From Actinomycetaceae bacterium (GTDB taxonomy: Bacteria > Actinomycetota > Actinomycetes > Actinomycetales > Actinomycetaceae): a stretch of 64,000 nucleotides of DNA. The position numbers were made by a program, and so were the translations under genes. Where the stretch lies: assembly GCA_028724265.1 (NCBI GenBank), contig JAQYDG010000001.1, forward strand, positions 1 to 64,000, given 5' to 3'. Each line of letters starts with the position of its first letter. The stretch's first letter is position 1. Shown one piece after another: positions 8,417-17,595 of the stretch. The notes below the pieces were generated by a model that saw nothing but the letters and a program-made list of their open reading frames with translations, did no database searches and was not told where the DNA came from.

Positions 8417-10818
8417 TGGGAGCGAGCGTGAGAAAATCGACGGGAGATACCGGCTCATCGGCGCTGGGTTCACACGAAGAATTCTTAGGCGCAGACGATA
8501 TTGTGTGCAGCCACTGCCAGACAGGCGCGGCGTCGGGACATAAGCAGTCATCGTCATCGCTGCTGAGCAGAGGCTTGTCGCGGTTTGGTAATGGTGGTTC
8601 GCATATTCTCGACGGAAACTGTGCATGTTCCGACTCGGAGAGTGACGTTGAGCAGAAGCATGGAGCGCTCCATTTCTCTCTTAATGTGCATAAGGCACCA
8701 CGGAAGCGTGTCGCTCTGGTGGGAAATCCCAATGTTGGTAAGTCCACGCTGTTCAATCACGTCACCGGTGCTCATCAGAAAGTGGTGAATGCTCCACGAA
8801 CGACCGTTCAGATCACGACGGGCACGTGGAGGAGCCTTGGCGTTGACGTCATCGACCTGCCGGGCACGTATTCTCTGGTTCCGAATTCTGCAGATGAGCG
8901 CGTGGTGATCAGGGCGTTGGCCGAACGCCGCCCAGTGACTGTAGCCCCGCAGGAGGATGCGGTTCAGCTTTCGAGTGCTTCGCACCAGGCGAGTGCGCCC
9001 TCTTGTGATAGCGCCGAGGGTTCGGTACTCGTTCGGCAGTCGGAACCCGCAGTCGATCTGGTGGTTGCAGTGCTCGACGGCGGATCGATGACGCGTTCCC
9101 TCTATCTGTTGGCGCAGATCGCGCAGGCAGGGCATCCCGTCGTTGCCGTCGTCACGATGGTGGATGTTGCGCAACAGAATAAGGATTCGTTTGACATTCA
9201 GAAGCTCTCTGCTTTGACGGGGATTCCCGTCCTGCCGTTCGATGCTCGTGAGTCGAAGTATTATCGTGCGCTAGATGCTGCCGTTCGTGATGCGTTGGTA
9301 ACGAAGCCGCATGTACGCGGGCTCGATGTGGATCCCTCGGCTCCGGGCTATGCAGGATCGCTTGGGGAGGATCTGTCCGCAGAATCGGCTGGCGCAGGCA
9401 GTTTAACCGGTTCAGCCAATGATGAGATCGCCCGCGCAAACCAGCTCTTCGCATGGGTTGACGATGTGGAAAAGGCGTGCGGGCACGAACCCGTTGCTGC
9501 GAATACGGTCAGCCGCTCCGATAAAATCGACCGTGTTCTGTTGAATCCGCTTGCTGGAACGGTAATTTTCTTTGGTTTGCTCTGGCTGCTTTTCGAAATC
9601 GCCGGTACCTGGATCGGTCCCATTCAGGATTGGTGCGAAAATATTATTGCGGGCACAGATCCCGGTTCGTGGACTCTGGCGAATGGTGCAACGTGGGTGT
9701 TGGCGCATATTGGCCTTTCCGGAACGTGGGTTGAACAGCTGGTTGTTGCGGGGCTGATTTCCGGTATCGGCGTTGTGGCTAGCTTCTTCCCCTTGATGTT
9801 CGTCATCTACGTGGCGATTACGGTGCTTGAGGATTCCGGATATATGGCGCGCGCGGCGTTCCTGGGTGATCGGCTGATGAGGCGAATTGGTCTGGATGGC
9901 CGTGTTATCCTTCCGCTGATTATGGGCTTTGGTTGCAATGTGCCGAGTCTTGCTGCGGCGCGATCCATACCATCGGAGAAGCAACGGTTGGTGACGGTTC
10001 TTGTGACTCCCTACACCAGCTGCGCTGCGCGACTGACAATTTATCTGCTGATTGGCAAGGTTTTCTTCGGCTCGGCTGCAGGGACCGTCGTCTTCGTCAT
10101 GTATGCGCTGTCGATGGTGATGGTGGTGTTGGGGGCGTGGGTACTCAACCATGTGATGATGCGCCGGGAGCCAGCTCAGCCGCTGATGCTCGTGCTTCCC
10201 GCCTACCAGAAGCCACGTATCATCTCCACACTTCAGGTGACGTGGCAGCGCTCCTGGAGCTTCGTGAGTGGCGCAGGCAAAATTATTGTGGTGATGACGG
10301 CGATCGTGTGGCTGATGTCAGCGATACCGCTCGGCGCAGGTGCGGCAGGTAAGCACTTTGCGGATCCCTCCCTGCCTATGGAGGATTCGTTGTATGGGAA
10401 AACGGCTCAGGTGCTGGTTCCAGTCTTCAAACCGGCCGGTATTGGCGAGTGGCATATGACGGGTGCGCTGATAACGGGTTTCGTGGCAAAGGAAACTGTG
10501 GTGAGCTCAATCGTCACCTCCTACAACCTGGATCCCGAGGCGGATGGCGGCGATGCGGAGGATAACGGGGACGACCTCGGTGCCTTGCCGCGATTGCTCA
10601 ATGAGTCACTGACAGCGTCTGCGGGTGAGGGTTATCAGAGCCTCGCAGGTTTTGCGTTCCTCGTTTTCGTCCTCACGTACACACCATGCTTGGCGACGGT
10701 TGCGGCGCAGGTCAAGCTGATTGGCGGGCGCAAAACGGCCGCAGCAGTGGGGGTGCAGCTTGTTACAGCGTGGATCTTAGCAACTGCCGTGTTCCAGATC
10801 GGTAAGTTGGTGATCTAA
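8416..10818 (+). CDS. feoB: ferrous iron transporter B
   Basis: About 800 residues. After a roughly 95-residue Ser/His/Cys-containing N-terminal extension comes the G-protein domain, with the P-loop GNPNVGKSTLFNH, switch region TTVQITTG and DLPGTYSLVP. A helical insertion domain follows, then the membrane part with the two Gate motifs (around GFGCNVPSLAAAR and YTPCLATVAA). FeoB moves Fe2+ across the inner membrane in a GTP-controlled manner. I take the ATG at 8416; a GTG one codon earlier is also possible. The G domain holds an extra low-complexity stretch around residues 170-205. The stop overlaps the next gene (TAATG). Confidence 0.92.
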   Translation: MGASVRKSTGDTGSSALGSHEEFLGADDIVCSHCQTGAASGHKQSSSSLLSRGLSRFGNGGSHILDGNCACSDSESDVEQKHGALHFSLNVHKAPRKRVALVGNPNVGKSTLFNHVTGAHQKVVNAPRTTVQITTGTWRSLGVDVIDLPGTYSLVPNSADERVVIRALAERRPVTVAPQEDAVQLSSASHQASAPSCDSAEGSVLVRQSEPAVDLVVAVLDGGSMTRSLYLLAQIAQAGHPVVAVVTMVDVAQQNKDSFDIQKLSALTGIPVLPFDARESKYYRALDAAVRDALVTKPHVRGLDVDPSAPGYAGSLGEDLSAESAGAGSLTGSANDEIARANQLFAWVDDVEKACGHEPVAANTVSRSDKIDRVLLNPLAGTVIFFGLLWLLFEIAGTWIGPIQDWCENIIAGTDPGSWTLANGATWVLAHIGLSGTWVEQLVVAGLISGIGVVASFFPLMFVIYVAITVLEDSGYMARAAFLGDRLMRRIGLDGRVILPLIMGFGCNVPSLAAARSIPSEKQRLVTVLVTPYTSCAARLTIYLLIGKVFFGSAAGTVVFVMYALSMVMVVLGAWVLNHVMMRREPAQPLMLVLPAYQKPRIISTLQVTWQRSWSFVSGAGKIIVVMTAIVWLMSAIPLGAGAAGKHFADPSLPMEDSLYGKTAQVLVPVFKPAGIGEWHMTGALITGFVAKETVVSSIVTSYNLDPEADGGDAEDNGDDLGALPRLLNESLTASAGEGYQSLAGFAFLVFVLTYTPCLATVAAQVKLIGGRKTAAAVGVQLVTAWILATAVFQIGKLVI

Positions 10819-11138
10819 TGCTGACGATGACGAGACAACATGTCGTGGATCAGCAGCGAGAACAGGCTCCATCGGATTCGCCTGCGCAACCGCTGACAGA
10901 CCGAGTACTCCAGCAGCTTGCCGCAGGTGGGAGTGTGCACGAGATTGCGTCAGAATGTGGCACGTCGGAGGTTTTCGTCCGGACGATTCTTGATCATTTC
11001 GTGCGGCTTGGAGTTGTGGGTGCTGCGCAGTCACTGTGTGCATCAGGGCTGGGCGCTTGCAGCCCCGGCGGCGGGGAAAGCGTTGAAGCACAGATTCACT
11101 GTGCGGGGTGTCCACTCGCCATTCGCAGGCGTCGATAA
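10818..11138 (+). CDS. FeoC-like winged-helix protein with Cys cluster
   Basis: A 106-residue product translated from an ATG overlapping the feoB stop. The middle (residues about 26-68) reads as a helix-turn-helix, with EIASECGTSEVFVRTILDHFVRLGVV. Four Cys follow in C-x6-C-x15-C-x2-C spacing, as expected of an Fe-S or metal-binding FeoC-type partner. Function as a FeoB regulator is inferred from position and architecture; sequence similarity to enterobacterial FeoC cannot be claimed by eye. The last codons (AGGCGTCGATAA) are repeated twice more after the stop. Confidence 0.65.
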   Translation: MLTMTRQHVVDQQREQAPSDSPAQPLTDRVLQQLAAGGSVHEIASECGTSEVFVRTILDHFVRLGVVGAAQSLCASGLGACSPGGGESVEAQIHCAGCPLAIRRRR

Positions 11139-11199
11139 GGGTGAATGACAGGCGTCGATAAAGGTCGATGGAGTAGGCGTCGATAAAGATGAATGGTTC
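11127..11199 (+). repeat. tandem copies of the feoC-like gene's end
   Basis: AGGCGTCGATAA with flanking bases occurs at 11127, 11150 and 11175. The first copy holds the last codons and the stop of the FeoC-like gene; the next two lie beyond it (spacing 23 and 25). Confidence 0.8.
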
Positions 11200-11220
11200 G
11201 GTAAGAACCAAAAATAGTCG

Positions 11221-11275
11221 TGATGGCTTCAGCAGTGCTTATCAGCAGTCGGCAGTGGTGAAGCCATCATTATTG
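11221..11275 (+). terminator. terminator after the feo operon
   Basis: A perfect 11-bp stem (TGATGGCTTCA at 11221-11231, complement at 11259-11269) with a T-rich stretch after it. It closes the feo operon; it could also serve the opposite-facing hydrolase gene further right. Confidence 0.65.
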
Positions 11276-11404
11276 TTGTCATAGTAGTGAGTCGTGGTGT
11301 CCCAGAGGGCGACGAGTCGCGGTGCATAGAGTCGCGGTCTGATGCGGTGACGATGCTCGCCTCATGCGTGTGATGCGTGCTTGTGCGAGCCGACGATGCG
11401 CTCG

Positions 11405-12562
11405 TCAAGCGACGATGCTCGCGCAAAACCGCGCAATGCGGTTGAATGCCTTTTCTCTGACGGAGAAGCGGGAGAGCGTGACGTCATGGATTGCCCCGGA
11501 GAGCTTGACTAAGTGAACATCTGATCCGAGGTACGGAACGCGTTTCCATATTTGTTTGACGGAGAGGACGCCGTCTGCGCGCCGGAACGCATCTGACCAT
11601 TCGTTACCCGACACGGATTCTGCGCTTGTGAGCAGCAGGATCGGCATCGTGAGGTTCAAGCCTTGAGCAACTTCGGCGTGGCCAGCAAGCACTGCGGAAA
11701 GCCACGCGGCGCGTACCGGCCAGCTTGGTGCGTGCCGCAGACGCGGGTCAGGATGCCAACCGCCCGCAAAGAATGGATCGTCCTCCGGCTCGGCAGGATC
11801 GCGAGGATCCAGGGGTTTGCGTAGGGACGCAAGATCCTCTTCCTCGCCAATGTAACCAGTGAGTACACGTTGGTAAAATCCCGTATCGCTTTGCGGAATC
11901 ACGGATTTTGGCGATCTTTTGGCTAATGCGTCAACCAGCGGTGCGGCAGCAAGCCGCGTGTTTGTGGACATTTGGAGTTCGATCCACGGAGAATTGAGCA
12001 CGAGTCCGGCAACCTCGGGGTGGTGATCTTTAATCCAGAGTGGAACGATCAAGCCACCCGTGGAATGCCCGTAGACGATAAGCGGAATGTGTAGGTGGCT
12101 GGCATCATGCTCAGCGTGCTCAGCCAGATCCTGCCGGATCGCATGGACTGCCGCATTGAGATCCTCAGAATACACATGCAGCGTGGAGGTAAATCCGAAG
12201 GTCTGCCATGTGCGCAAGCTCCGGCCATATTTGCGTAAGTCGAGAGCGTAGAACGCACCGCCGGCCAGACTCACATGGCGGGCGAGCTCTGTTTGATAGA
12301 AGTAGTCGTTCCAGCCGTGAACCGCGAGGAATGCGAAACTCGGCTGCTGCCCGGAGGCGTGTGTGCGTGAGGCAAACAGGCGATTCCACCAATGGCGTGG
12401 TTCTGAATGTTCTGCATGATGGGCGCGTACTGTTCGCATTCCGGGGTCATCGTCAGGAATATGCTTGACGAGGGTGGCGACGACGGGTCCTTCGTCGTCA
12501 TGCCCCAAGGGAAGAGTAGTGGACTCGAATCCAGAACCGAGCAGATCAGGCTTCCATTCCAT
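11405..12562 (-). CDS. alpha/beta hydrolase (serine aminopeptidase/lysophospholipase-like)
   Basis: A 385-residue cytoplasmic enzyme. The nucleophile elbow is VYGHSTGGLIVP, an HGWNDYFYQ segment follows the first core strand (oxyanion region), and the likely catalytic His is in GAIHDVTLS near the end. The fold resembles monoacylglycerol lipase-type S33 hydrolases, with an inserted lid of about 100 residues around 240-300. No Shine-Dalgarno is visible; instead TAGACT ends 6 bases before the ATG, so the mRNA is probably leaderless. Divergent from a HAD hydrolase gene. A degenerate repeat of its last codons (GCGAGCATCGTC) follows the stop. Substrate unknown. Confidence 0.75.
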   Translation of the reverse strand: MEWKPDLLGSGFESTTLPLGHDDEGPVVATLVKHIPDDDPGMRTVRAHHAEHSEPRHWWNRLFASRTHASGQQPSFAFLAVHGWNDYFYQTELARHVSLAGGAFYALDLRKYGRSLRTWQTFGFTSTLHVYSEDLNAAVHAIRQDLAEHAEHDASHLHIPLIVYGHSTGGLIVPLWIKDHHPEVAGLVLNSPWIELQMSTNTRLAAAPLVDALAKRSPKSVIPQSDTGFYQRVLTGYIGEEEDLASLRKPLDPRDPAEPEDDPFFAGGWHPDPRLRHAPSWPVRAAWLSAVLAGHAEVAQGLNLTMPILLLTSAESVSGNEWSDAFRRADGVLSVKQIWKRVPYLGSDVHLVKLSGAIHDVTLSRFSVREKAFNRIARFCASIVA

Positions 12563-12688
12563 ACAGCTAGTCTAAGGTGAGGTTCATCGTCGCGGTGCGT
12601 GGACGATCGGGCATGTCTGGCATTCGGTTTATCTGGCATGTGGCCTATCGGGCATTCGGCCTTCGGGCATTCGGATCGGAGGGTGCTT

Positions 12689-13441
12689 GTGAACGTCATC
12701 TGGGATATGGGCGGAACCTTGATTGACACGTACACGCCATTGAACGAGGTGTTTTATTCACTTGTGCATCGCGCTGCTGTGCGTGACGGGGATCGCGCAG
12801 CTCAGGATTTTGATCCGGCGCGTGTAGCGGCTCTGACGCACACGTCGATCAGCTTTGCGATGGACGAGATTGCGCGGCAGACAACGGTGACGCGTCACGA
12901 GTTGAGCGATGCTTACGAGAAGCTCAAAGTGTCGTGGAAGGATCAGCCAGCACCGTTGATGCCGCATGCACGAGACGTGCTGGCGGCTGTGAAGCGCATG
13001 GGCGGCCTCAACCTTGTGGTAACGCACCGAGATCGGGAATCTGCACAAACACTTCTGCGTGAGCATCGGCTGGACGTGGATGACATGGTGTGTGTGAGCG
13101 ACGGGTTTGCGCGGAAACCGGATCCGGGAATGTTTCTTGAGGTGATCAGACGCCACGGTCTGCACAGTACAGAAATTATGTCAGTAGGAGACAGGCTGAT
13201 TGATGTGCAGGCCTCACATGCTGCGGGTGTGCGCGCGGCGTTGATTGTGCCCGAGGGGCTGGATTCTGGTGTGCATGGGCTGGACTCCGCTAGGCTGCGG
13301 GATTCCGGCAGGCAGAAATCCGGTGGGCAAGATTCTGCGGTGGGGCAGGAGCTTCCACAGCGGGACGCGCCGGAATGGATTGTGCGAGGGCTGGGCGATT
13401 TGTTGGATCCAGGGTATCCGCTCGGTCGTGCTGTCGCATGA
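12689..13441 (+). CDS. HAD-family hydrolase
   Basis: A 250-residue phosphatase-like protein. Motif I is WDMGGTLIDTYTP, motif II the Thr in VVTHRDR, the Lys of motif III is in ARKPDPGMF and motif IV is SVGDRLIDVQA. The start is GTG 12689 with GGAGGG upstream. Near the end, residues about 190-223 are a Gly/Ser/Asp/Gln-rich insertion coded by imperfect repeats (GGGCTGGATTC-like), absent from ordinary members. The DNA just upstream of the start also holds repeated TCGGGCATTCGG blocks. Substrate unknown. Confidence 0.72.
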   Translation: MNVIWDMGGTLIDTYTPLNEVFYSLVHRAAVRDGDRAAQDFDPARVAALTHTSISFAMDEIARQTTVTRHELSDAYEKLKVSWKDQPAPLMPHARDVLAAVKRMGGLNLVVTHRDRESAQTLLREHRLDVDDMVCVSDGFARKPDPGMFLEVIRRHGLHSTEIMSVGDRLIDVQASHAAGVRAALIVPEGLDSGVHGLDSARLRDSGRQKSGGQDSAVGQELPQRDAPEWIVRGLGDLLDPGYPLGRAVA

Positions 13442-13774
13442 GGCGCGGTCTTTGCGCGGGACGCGTGGCTGTCTCAGCTTCGTCGTCTCTCAGCCCCGGT
13501 ACTCATGACTAGTGCACATGACGGGCGAAGGCGACTGGTGCAGACGACTGATGCAGGGACAAGTGGTTGGTGCCGGTAACGATGCAGGTACCGATGGCTG
13601 GTACAGATGGGACGAATGTGACAATTGCGAATTGTGATAAAAATGTTTCATTTGTTGCTGAATTGTTATACATTAGTCACAGACGTCTGCATCGGTCTCC
13701 CGCGAGGTTGGTGTGGAGGTGATGTGTAGCCACAGGATCAGTGCGTGATCAAGGAATGCGCGAAGGAGTAACTC
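13442..13774 (+). promoter_or_regulatory. leader region of the NlpC/P60 gene
   Basis: About 330 bases. The first half is low-complexity, with repeated GATGCAGG/ACTGG-like words. From about 13625 it becomes AT-rich, with a -10-like TATACA near 13667 and no good -35. A leader of about 100 bases follows. I looked for a c-di-AMP riboswitch, common before such genes, and do not see its conserved core. Confidence 0.4.
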
Positions 13775-15106
13775 GTGAAGAACTCTCGATTCAAAACCGG
13801 TGTGGGTCTATTTAGTGCCTTCGCAATGGTTTTCTCGGTTGTTGGTTCTGCGGCTAATGCAGATGACTCTACGGAAGACAAGCTGAAAGCTGCGCAGTCC
13901 CAGCAGGCTCAAACACAATCGAAAGTTTCGGATACGGAGTCCAAGCTTGCGGGATTGAGCGAGCAGAAGGACAACCTGGCGGTGCAGGCTGAGCAGGCTC
14001 AGCTTCTCGCTGCACAAAAGCAGGCGCAGCTTGAAGACGCGATCGGTGCGGCCGAAACCGCGCAGGAAAACGCGGATAAAGCAAAATCCACTGCAGAACA
14101 AGCGCGCGCGGAAGTCGGGCAGATTTCCTCGGCGATGTACAGGGATGGAGCTGCGTCATTACACGGCTCTGAAATGCTCTTGGGCGCTCAGGATCTGCAG
14201 GACGTGTCGAATAGATCCCGTGCGTTCAACCAGTTGGCGAGCCAGGCTGACTCGAAGATGAAGAGCTTTAAAGCATATGCAGACGTTGCAGACGTGCTAC
14301 AGAAGCAGGCTGACGAGGAAGCTGAAACGCAGAGCACAGTCGCCGCGCAGGCGCAGGATGCTGCAGACAAGGCTCAAGCCCTCGAAGATGAGATGGCATC
14401 CAAGGTGGCTGATATCGATGCTCAGTACAAGGCGCTTGTTGACCAGCTTGCCCACGAGAAAGGGATCACCTCAGCTTTAGCTGAGCAGCTGCAGAAGGAG
14501 AGGGAAGAGGCCGCGCGTAAGGCTGCCGAGGCTCGTGCTGCACGTATTCGTGCTCAGAGGGAGGCTCTTGCTCAGCGCCGCAGGGCTCAAGCTCAGGCAG
14601 CACTCAAGGCTCAGCAGGCTGCCGCCCGTCAGCAAGCGGCTGCGCAGTCATCGTCAACGAGGAAATCGTCAGGTAGTTCGGCAAGCTCTTCGAGCACCGC
14701 GCGCTCATCAGCTGGCAGTACAGCCAGGAGTTCGTCACCGACCAGGGTTAATAATTCAGCCAGCGTATCCTCGCGCGGGCAGGCAATCGTCAATTACGCC
14801 ATGAACTATGTTGGTCAGGTTCCTTATGTGTGGGCAGGAACGTCGCCGTCCGGTTGGGACTGCTCCGGTTTCGTGGCATACGTATATTCGCACGTTGCGG
14901 GCATCTCGCTCCCTCATTACTCCGGCTCTCAGGCGGCAGCTGGGCGTACTGTATCGCGCAGCCAGGCGATGCCCGGTGATATTGTGTACTGGCCAGGCCA
15001 TGTTGGTATCTACATCGGCGGAAACCGCGTCGTCAACGCTCTCAATCCGACCAAGGGCACATGCGTGAGCACGATCTGGAGTCACCCGCAGTTCATCCGT
15101 ATCTGA
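13775..15106 (+). CDS. NlpC/P60 peptidoglycan endopeptidase with coiled-coil
   Basis: A 443-residue exported cell-wall hydrolase of the RipA/PcsB-like kind. A Sec signal peptide ends near ANA-DD (residue 30). Residues about 31-285 are an Ala/Gln/Lys-rich coiled coil, then an Arg/Ser-rich linker of about 45 residues leads to the NlpC/P60 domain. Catalytic residues visible are Cys363 (WDCSGF), His409 (GHVGIYIG) and Asn421. It should cleave stem peptides (D-Glu to diamino acid) during cell separation. GTG start with GAAGGAG upstream. A clear terminator follows and is shared with ppa. Confidence 0.87.
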   Translation: MKNSRFKTGVGLFSAFAMVFSVVGSAANADDSTEDKLKAAQSQQAQTQSKVSDTESKLAGLSEQKDNLAVQAEQAQLLAAQKQAQLEDAIGAAETAQENADKAKSTAEQARAEVGQISSAMYRDGAASLHGSEMLLGAQDLQDVSNRSRAFNQLASQADSKMKSFKAYADVADVLQKQADEEAETQSTVAAQAQDAADKAQALEDEMASKVADIDAQYKALVDQLAHEKGITSALAEQLQKEREEAARKAAEARAARIRAQREALAQRRRAQAQAALKAQQAAARQQAAAQSSSTRKSSGSSASSSSTARSSAGSTARSSSPTRVNNSASVSSRGQAIVNYAMNYVGQVPYVWAGTSPSGWDCSGFVAYVYSHVAGISLPHYSGSQAAAGRTVSRSQAMPGDIVYWPGHVGIYIGGNRVVNALNPTKGTCVSTIWSHPQFIRI

Positions 15107-15141
15107 CGAGAAAGCTCATAAAACAAAAGTTCATCAACGAG

Positions 15142-15182
15142 AAGAGTGGGTCGAACGCGATGGCGTCCGGCCCACTCTTTTA
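15142..15182 (+). terminator. intrinsic terminator between NlpC/P60 and ppa
   Basis: AAGAGTGGG pairs with CCCACTCTT, followed by TTTT. The A-run on the other side lets it serve the convergent ppa gene too. Confidence 0.8.
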
Positions 15183-15227
15183 CACAACAAGCATTACACA
15201 ACAGGCGGCTAGCCGTCGTCGCTGCAG

Positions 15228-15725
15228 CTATTCGTCATAGTAGCCGGTGTCTTTCGCGCGCTGGAATGCACGTGTAATTTCGTCTTCTGCTTCTCGTCTG
15301 CCAGTCCAGTGGGCGCCCTCGACGGACTTTCCTGGTTCCAGTTCCTTATACACCTCAAAAAAGTGTGCGATTTCCAGACGATGGAACTCGCTCACATCTT
15401 CCAGCTCCGTGCGCCAGCTCTGCCGCTGATCGGTTGCGGGAACACACAGGATTTTATCGTCACCGCCGTTTTCGTCACGCATACGGAACATGCCGATGGG
15501 ACGGCATCGAATCAGGCAGCCGGGAAAAGTCGGTTCTTCCAGCAATACAAGAGCATCGAGAGGATCGCCATCTTCGCCAAGCGTGCCTTCGATATAGCCG
15601 TAGTCATCGGGATAGCGGGTTGCAGTGAACAACATGCGGTCGAGCCGAATGCGGCCAGTCTTATGATCGACTTCGTATTTGTTACGATTCCCCTTCGGAA
15701 TCTCGATCGTCACGTCAAATTCCAT
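15228..15725 (-). CDS. ppa: inorganic pyrophosphatase
   Basis: A 165-residue soluble family I enzyme hydrolysing pyrophosphate to phosphate, which drives biosynthetic reactions. Signature pieces are [24 protein letters not shown] and the metal-binding [23 protein letters not shown] lies before the ATG. Divergent from dacB, an arrangement common in actinobacteria. Full length and intact. Confidence 0.96.
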   Translation of the reverse strand: MEFDVTIEIPKGNRNKYEVDHKTGRIRLDRMLFTATRYPDDYGYIEGTLGEDGDPLDALVLLEEPTFPGCLIRCRPIGMFRMRDENGGDDKILCVPATDQRQSWRTELEDVSEFHRLEIAHFFEVYKELEPGKSVEGAHWTGRREAEDEITRAFQRAKDTGYYDE

Positions 15726-15845
15726 GACGCCCTCCCTCCAACTCTGGCATAAGCCAGACTCGTATCCACTGTGAGATGTACTCAGATGCTCCGTATCGCT
15801 GGAACCCGGTTGGGACTTGCAGAGTGGACGTGCCAGACTAAGAAC

Positions 15846-17291
15846 ATGAAGCGTCGTGTACCAGCGTTAGCAATCCTCGCTGTTGCCCTCTGTGGATCCT
15901 ATGCGCTACTCGATACGTACGATCTTACGCCAGGGATACTCACCAATGCGCCGAAATCACATATAGCGGGCAATGTTCGCGCCGATCGTGCACTCGCTGA
16001 TACGTCGTCAACGGGAGCGTATCCATCTGATGTGACAGCACCGAAGGCTTCCGAAGTGCAACAGGCGATCGGGCAATTCGTCAAGGACGAGGCGACAATA
16101 GGCGGCGCTGTGTCAGCCCTCGTTCTGGATGGCATCACGGGTCAGCCGATTGCCGCTGAAGCCGCTGATGTACCGCGTACTCCAGCATCGGTGACGAAAA
16201 TGGCGACTGCTACTGCTGCACTCGACATTCTCGGTGCGAACACGACGTTGCCGACACGCGCAGCTCTTTGCGGCGACACTCTCTACCTCATTGGGGGAGG
16301 GGATACGATGCTGGCGGCCGGTAAAGGCGATCCGCATGCGGTTAACGGGCACGCCGGGCTGGCAGATCTTGCTCAGAAAGTTGCTGCGGCGCTCAAGCAG
16401 AGTCGGGATCAGTCAGCTGCAGCGAGCGGGAAGCCGGCTGAATCGTCTGGGACGGCTCAAGCGTCCGTGAAGGCTCCGACGAAGGTCGTTGTGGATTCGA
16501 GTCTTTTTGCTGCTCCGTTGTATGCGTCGCAGGTTGTGAAAGATGATTTCGCCTCCAGTGCCATGCAGGCTCGGCCACTTGCTGTTGATCAGTCGCGGCA
16601 AGGCGGTGGCGAATACGATTACCACGCTGATCCGGACCTTGAAGCACTGAGTCTGTTCGCAAAGGATCTCGCGGATCAAGGCGTGAAGGTCAGCGCTGCT
16701 GGACGTGCACAAACGCCGGAGGGAGCTGTGCAGCTTGGCCGGGTTGAATCAGCAACGATTCGCCAGATTGTTGCAGAAATGATGACCGTATCGAATAACG
16801 TGAGCGCGGAAACCCTTGGGCATCTGATCGCTATCGCGCAGAAGAAGCCCGCAACGTTTGAAGGTGCCGGTCAGGCAACCACCGACTATCTGCAGTCGAT
16901 CGGATGTATGCGTCCGGGCGTTGAGTTGCACGACAGTTCCGGGCTCTCCACCACGAATAAGCTCACAGCCTCCGCCATCGGATGCCTGCTGCAACGCGCT
17001 GCAACGTGCAGTACTAAGGAAGGATGCAACAGTGACGCATTCACCCAAGGACTCGCAATCGGCGGATACACTGGAACACTCGCCAATCGATATTCTGGGT
17101 CCCTCGTAGGGAATGTGCGCGGAAAAACGGGAACGCTACCGCAGTCTGCGGGCTTGTCTGGTTTCGTGACGACGGCACGCGGGTATCCATTGATGTTCGT
17201 CGCTATGGCTGACGGATTCCGGCGGGGATCCGGGTGGGCGGCACATCGCGGGATCGATACATTCGTGACGTCTCTTGGAACGTTGAAATGA
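15846..17291 (+). CDS. dacB: D-alanyl-D-alanine carboxypeptidase / endopeptidase (PBP4 type)
   Basis: A 481-residue exported class C low-molecular-weight penicillin-binding protein (peptidase S13) that trims peptidoglycan cross-links. An N-terminal signal/anchor segment (residues about 5-22) is followed by the catalytic motifs: Ser115-x-x-Lys118 (SVTK), Ser316-x-Asn318 (SNN) and Lys427-Thr-Gly. The start ATG 15846 lacks a ribosome site; CAGACT ends 6 bases before it, with TTGGGA 18 bases further upstream, so a leaderless mRNA is likely. Directly at its stop codon a five-copy degenerate 14-bp tandem array starts. First gene of the dacB-tilS-folE series. Confidence 0.9.
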   Translation: MKRRVPALAILAVALCGSYALLDTYDLTPGILTNAPKSHIAGNVRADRALADTSSTGAYPSDVTAPKASEVQQAIGQFVKDEATIGGAVSALVLDGITGQPIAAEAADVPRTPASVTKMATATAALDILGANTTLPTRAALCGDTLYLIGGGDTMLAAGKGDPHAVNGHAGLADLAQKVAAALKQSRDQSAAASGKPAESSGTAQASVKAPTKVVVDSSLFAAPLYASQVVKDDFASSAMQARPLAVDQSRQGGGEYDYHADPDLEALSLFAKDLADQGVKVSAAGRAQTPEGAVQLGRVESATIRQIVAEMMTVSNNVSAETLGHLIAIAQKKPATFEGAGQATTDYLQSIGCMRPGVELHDSSGLSTTNKLTASAIGCLLQRAATCSTKEGCNSDAFTQGLAIGGYTGTLANRYSGSLVGNVRGKTGTLPQSAGLSGFVTTARGYPLMFVAMADGFRRGSGWAAHRGIDTFVTSLGTLK

Positions 17292-17358
17292 CGAAGGCAA
17301 AGTGACGAAGGTTAAGCGGCAAGGGTGAAGGGACGTAGGTTAAGTGACAAAGACCGAA
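17289..17358 (+). repeat. 14-bp tandem array starting at the dacB stop codon
   Basis: Five consecutive 14-bp units from 17289: TGACGAAGGCAAAG, TGACGAAGGTTAAG, CGGCAAGGGTGAAG, GGACGTAGGTTAAG, TGACAAAGACCGAA. The first three bases are the dacB stop codon. The rest of the gap to tilS (to 17595) has no convincing gene. Confidence 0.85.
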
Positions 17359-17595
17359 CCGGAGATTCAGCAAGCGCCTCAAAGCGGAGTGCTGCAGAAG
17401 CGAGAGCGCTGCAGACAAACGTGGTGCTGATGGATCGGGCTGAGAGCGCCGGACTGGTGGCGCCTCGGGGCTGCGCGCACGTATCGCTCTGGTGCCTCGG
17501 GTTGGTGGCATTGTGGGTTGTTGGTGCGTGGTGGAGCGCGGCCGGATGAAAAGAGAAACGCGGGGAAAAGACGAAAGGATGGGCGAGGACAAACA

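Noticed and set aside
13625..13774. c-di-AMP riboswitch before the NlpC/P60 gene
   Set aside because: The conserved core expected for this class is not present.
17325..17549. 74-residue frame between dacB and tilS
   Set aside because: It starts inside the 14-bp array and lacks a ribosome site or recognisable domain.
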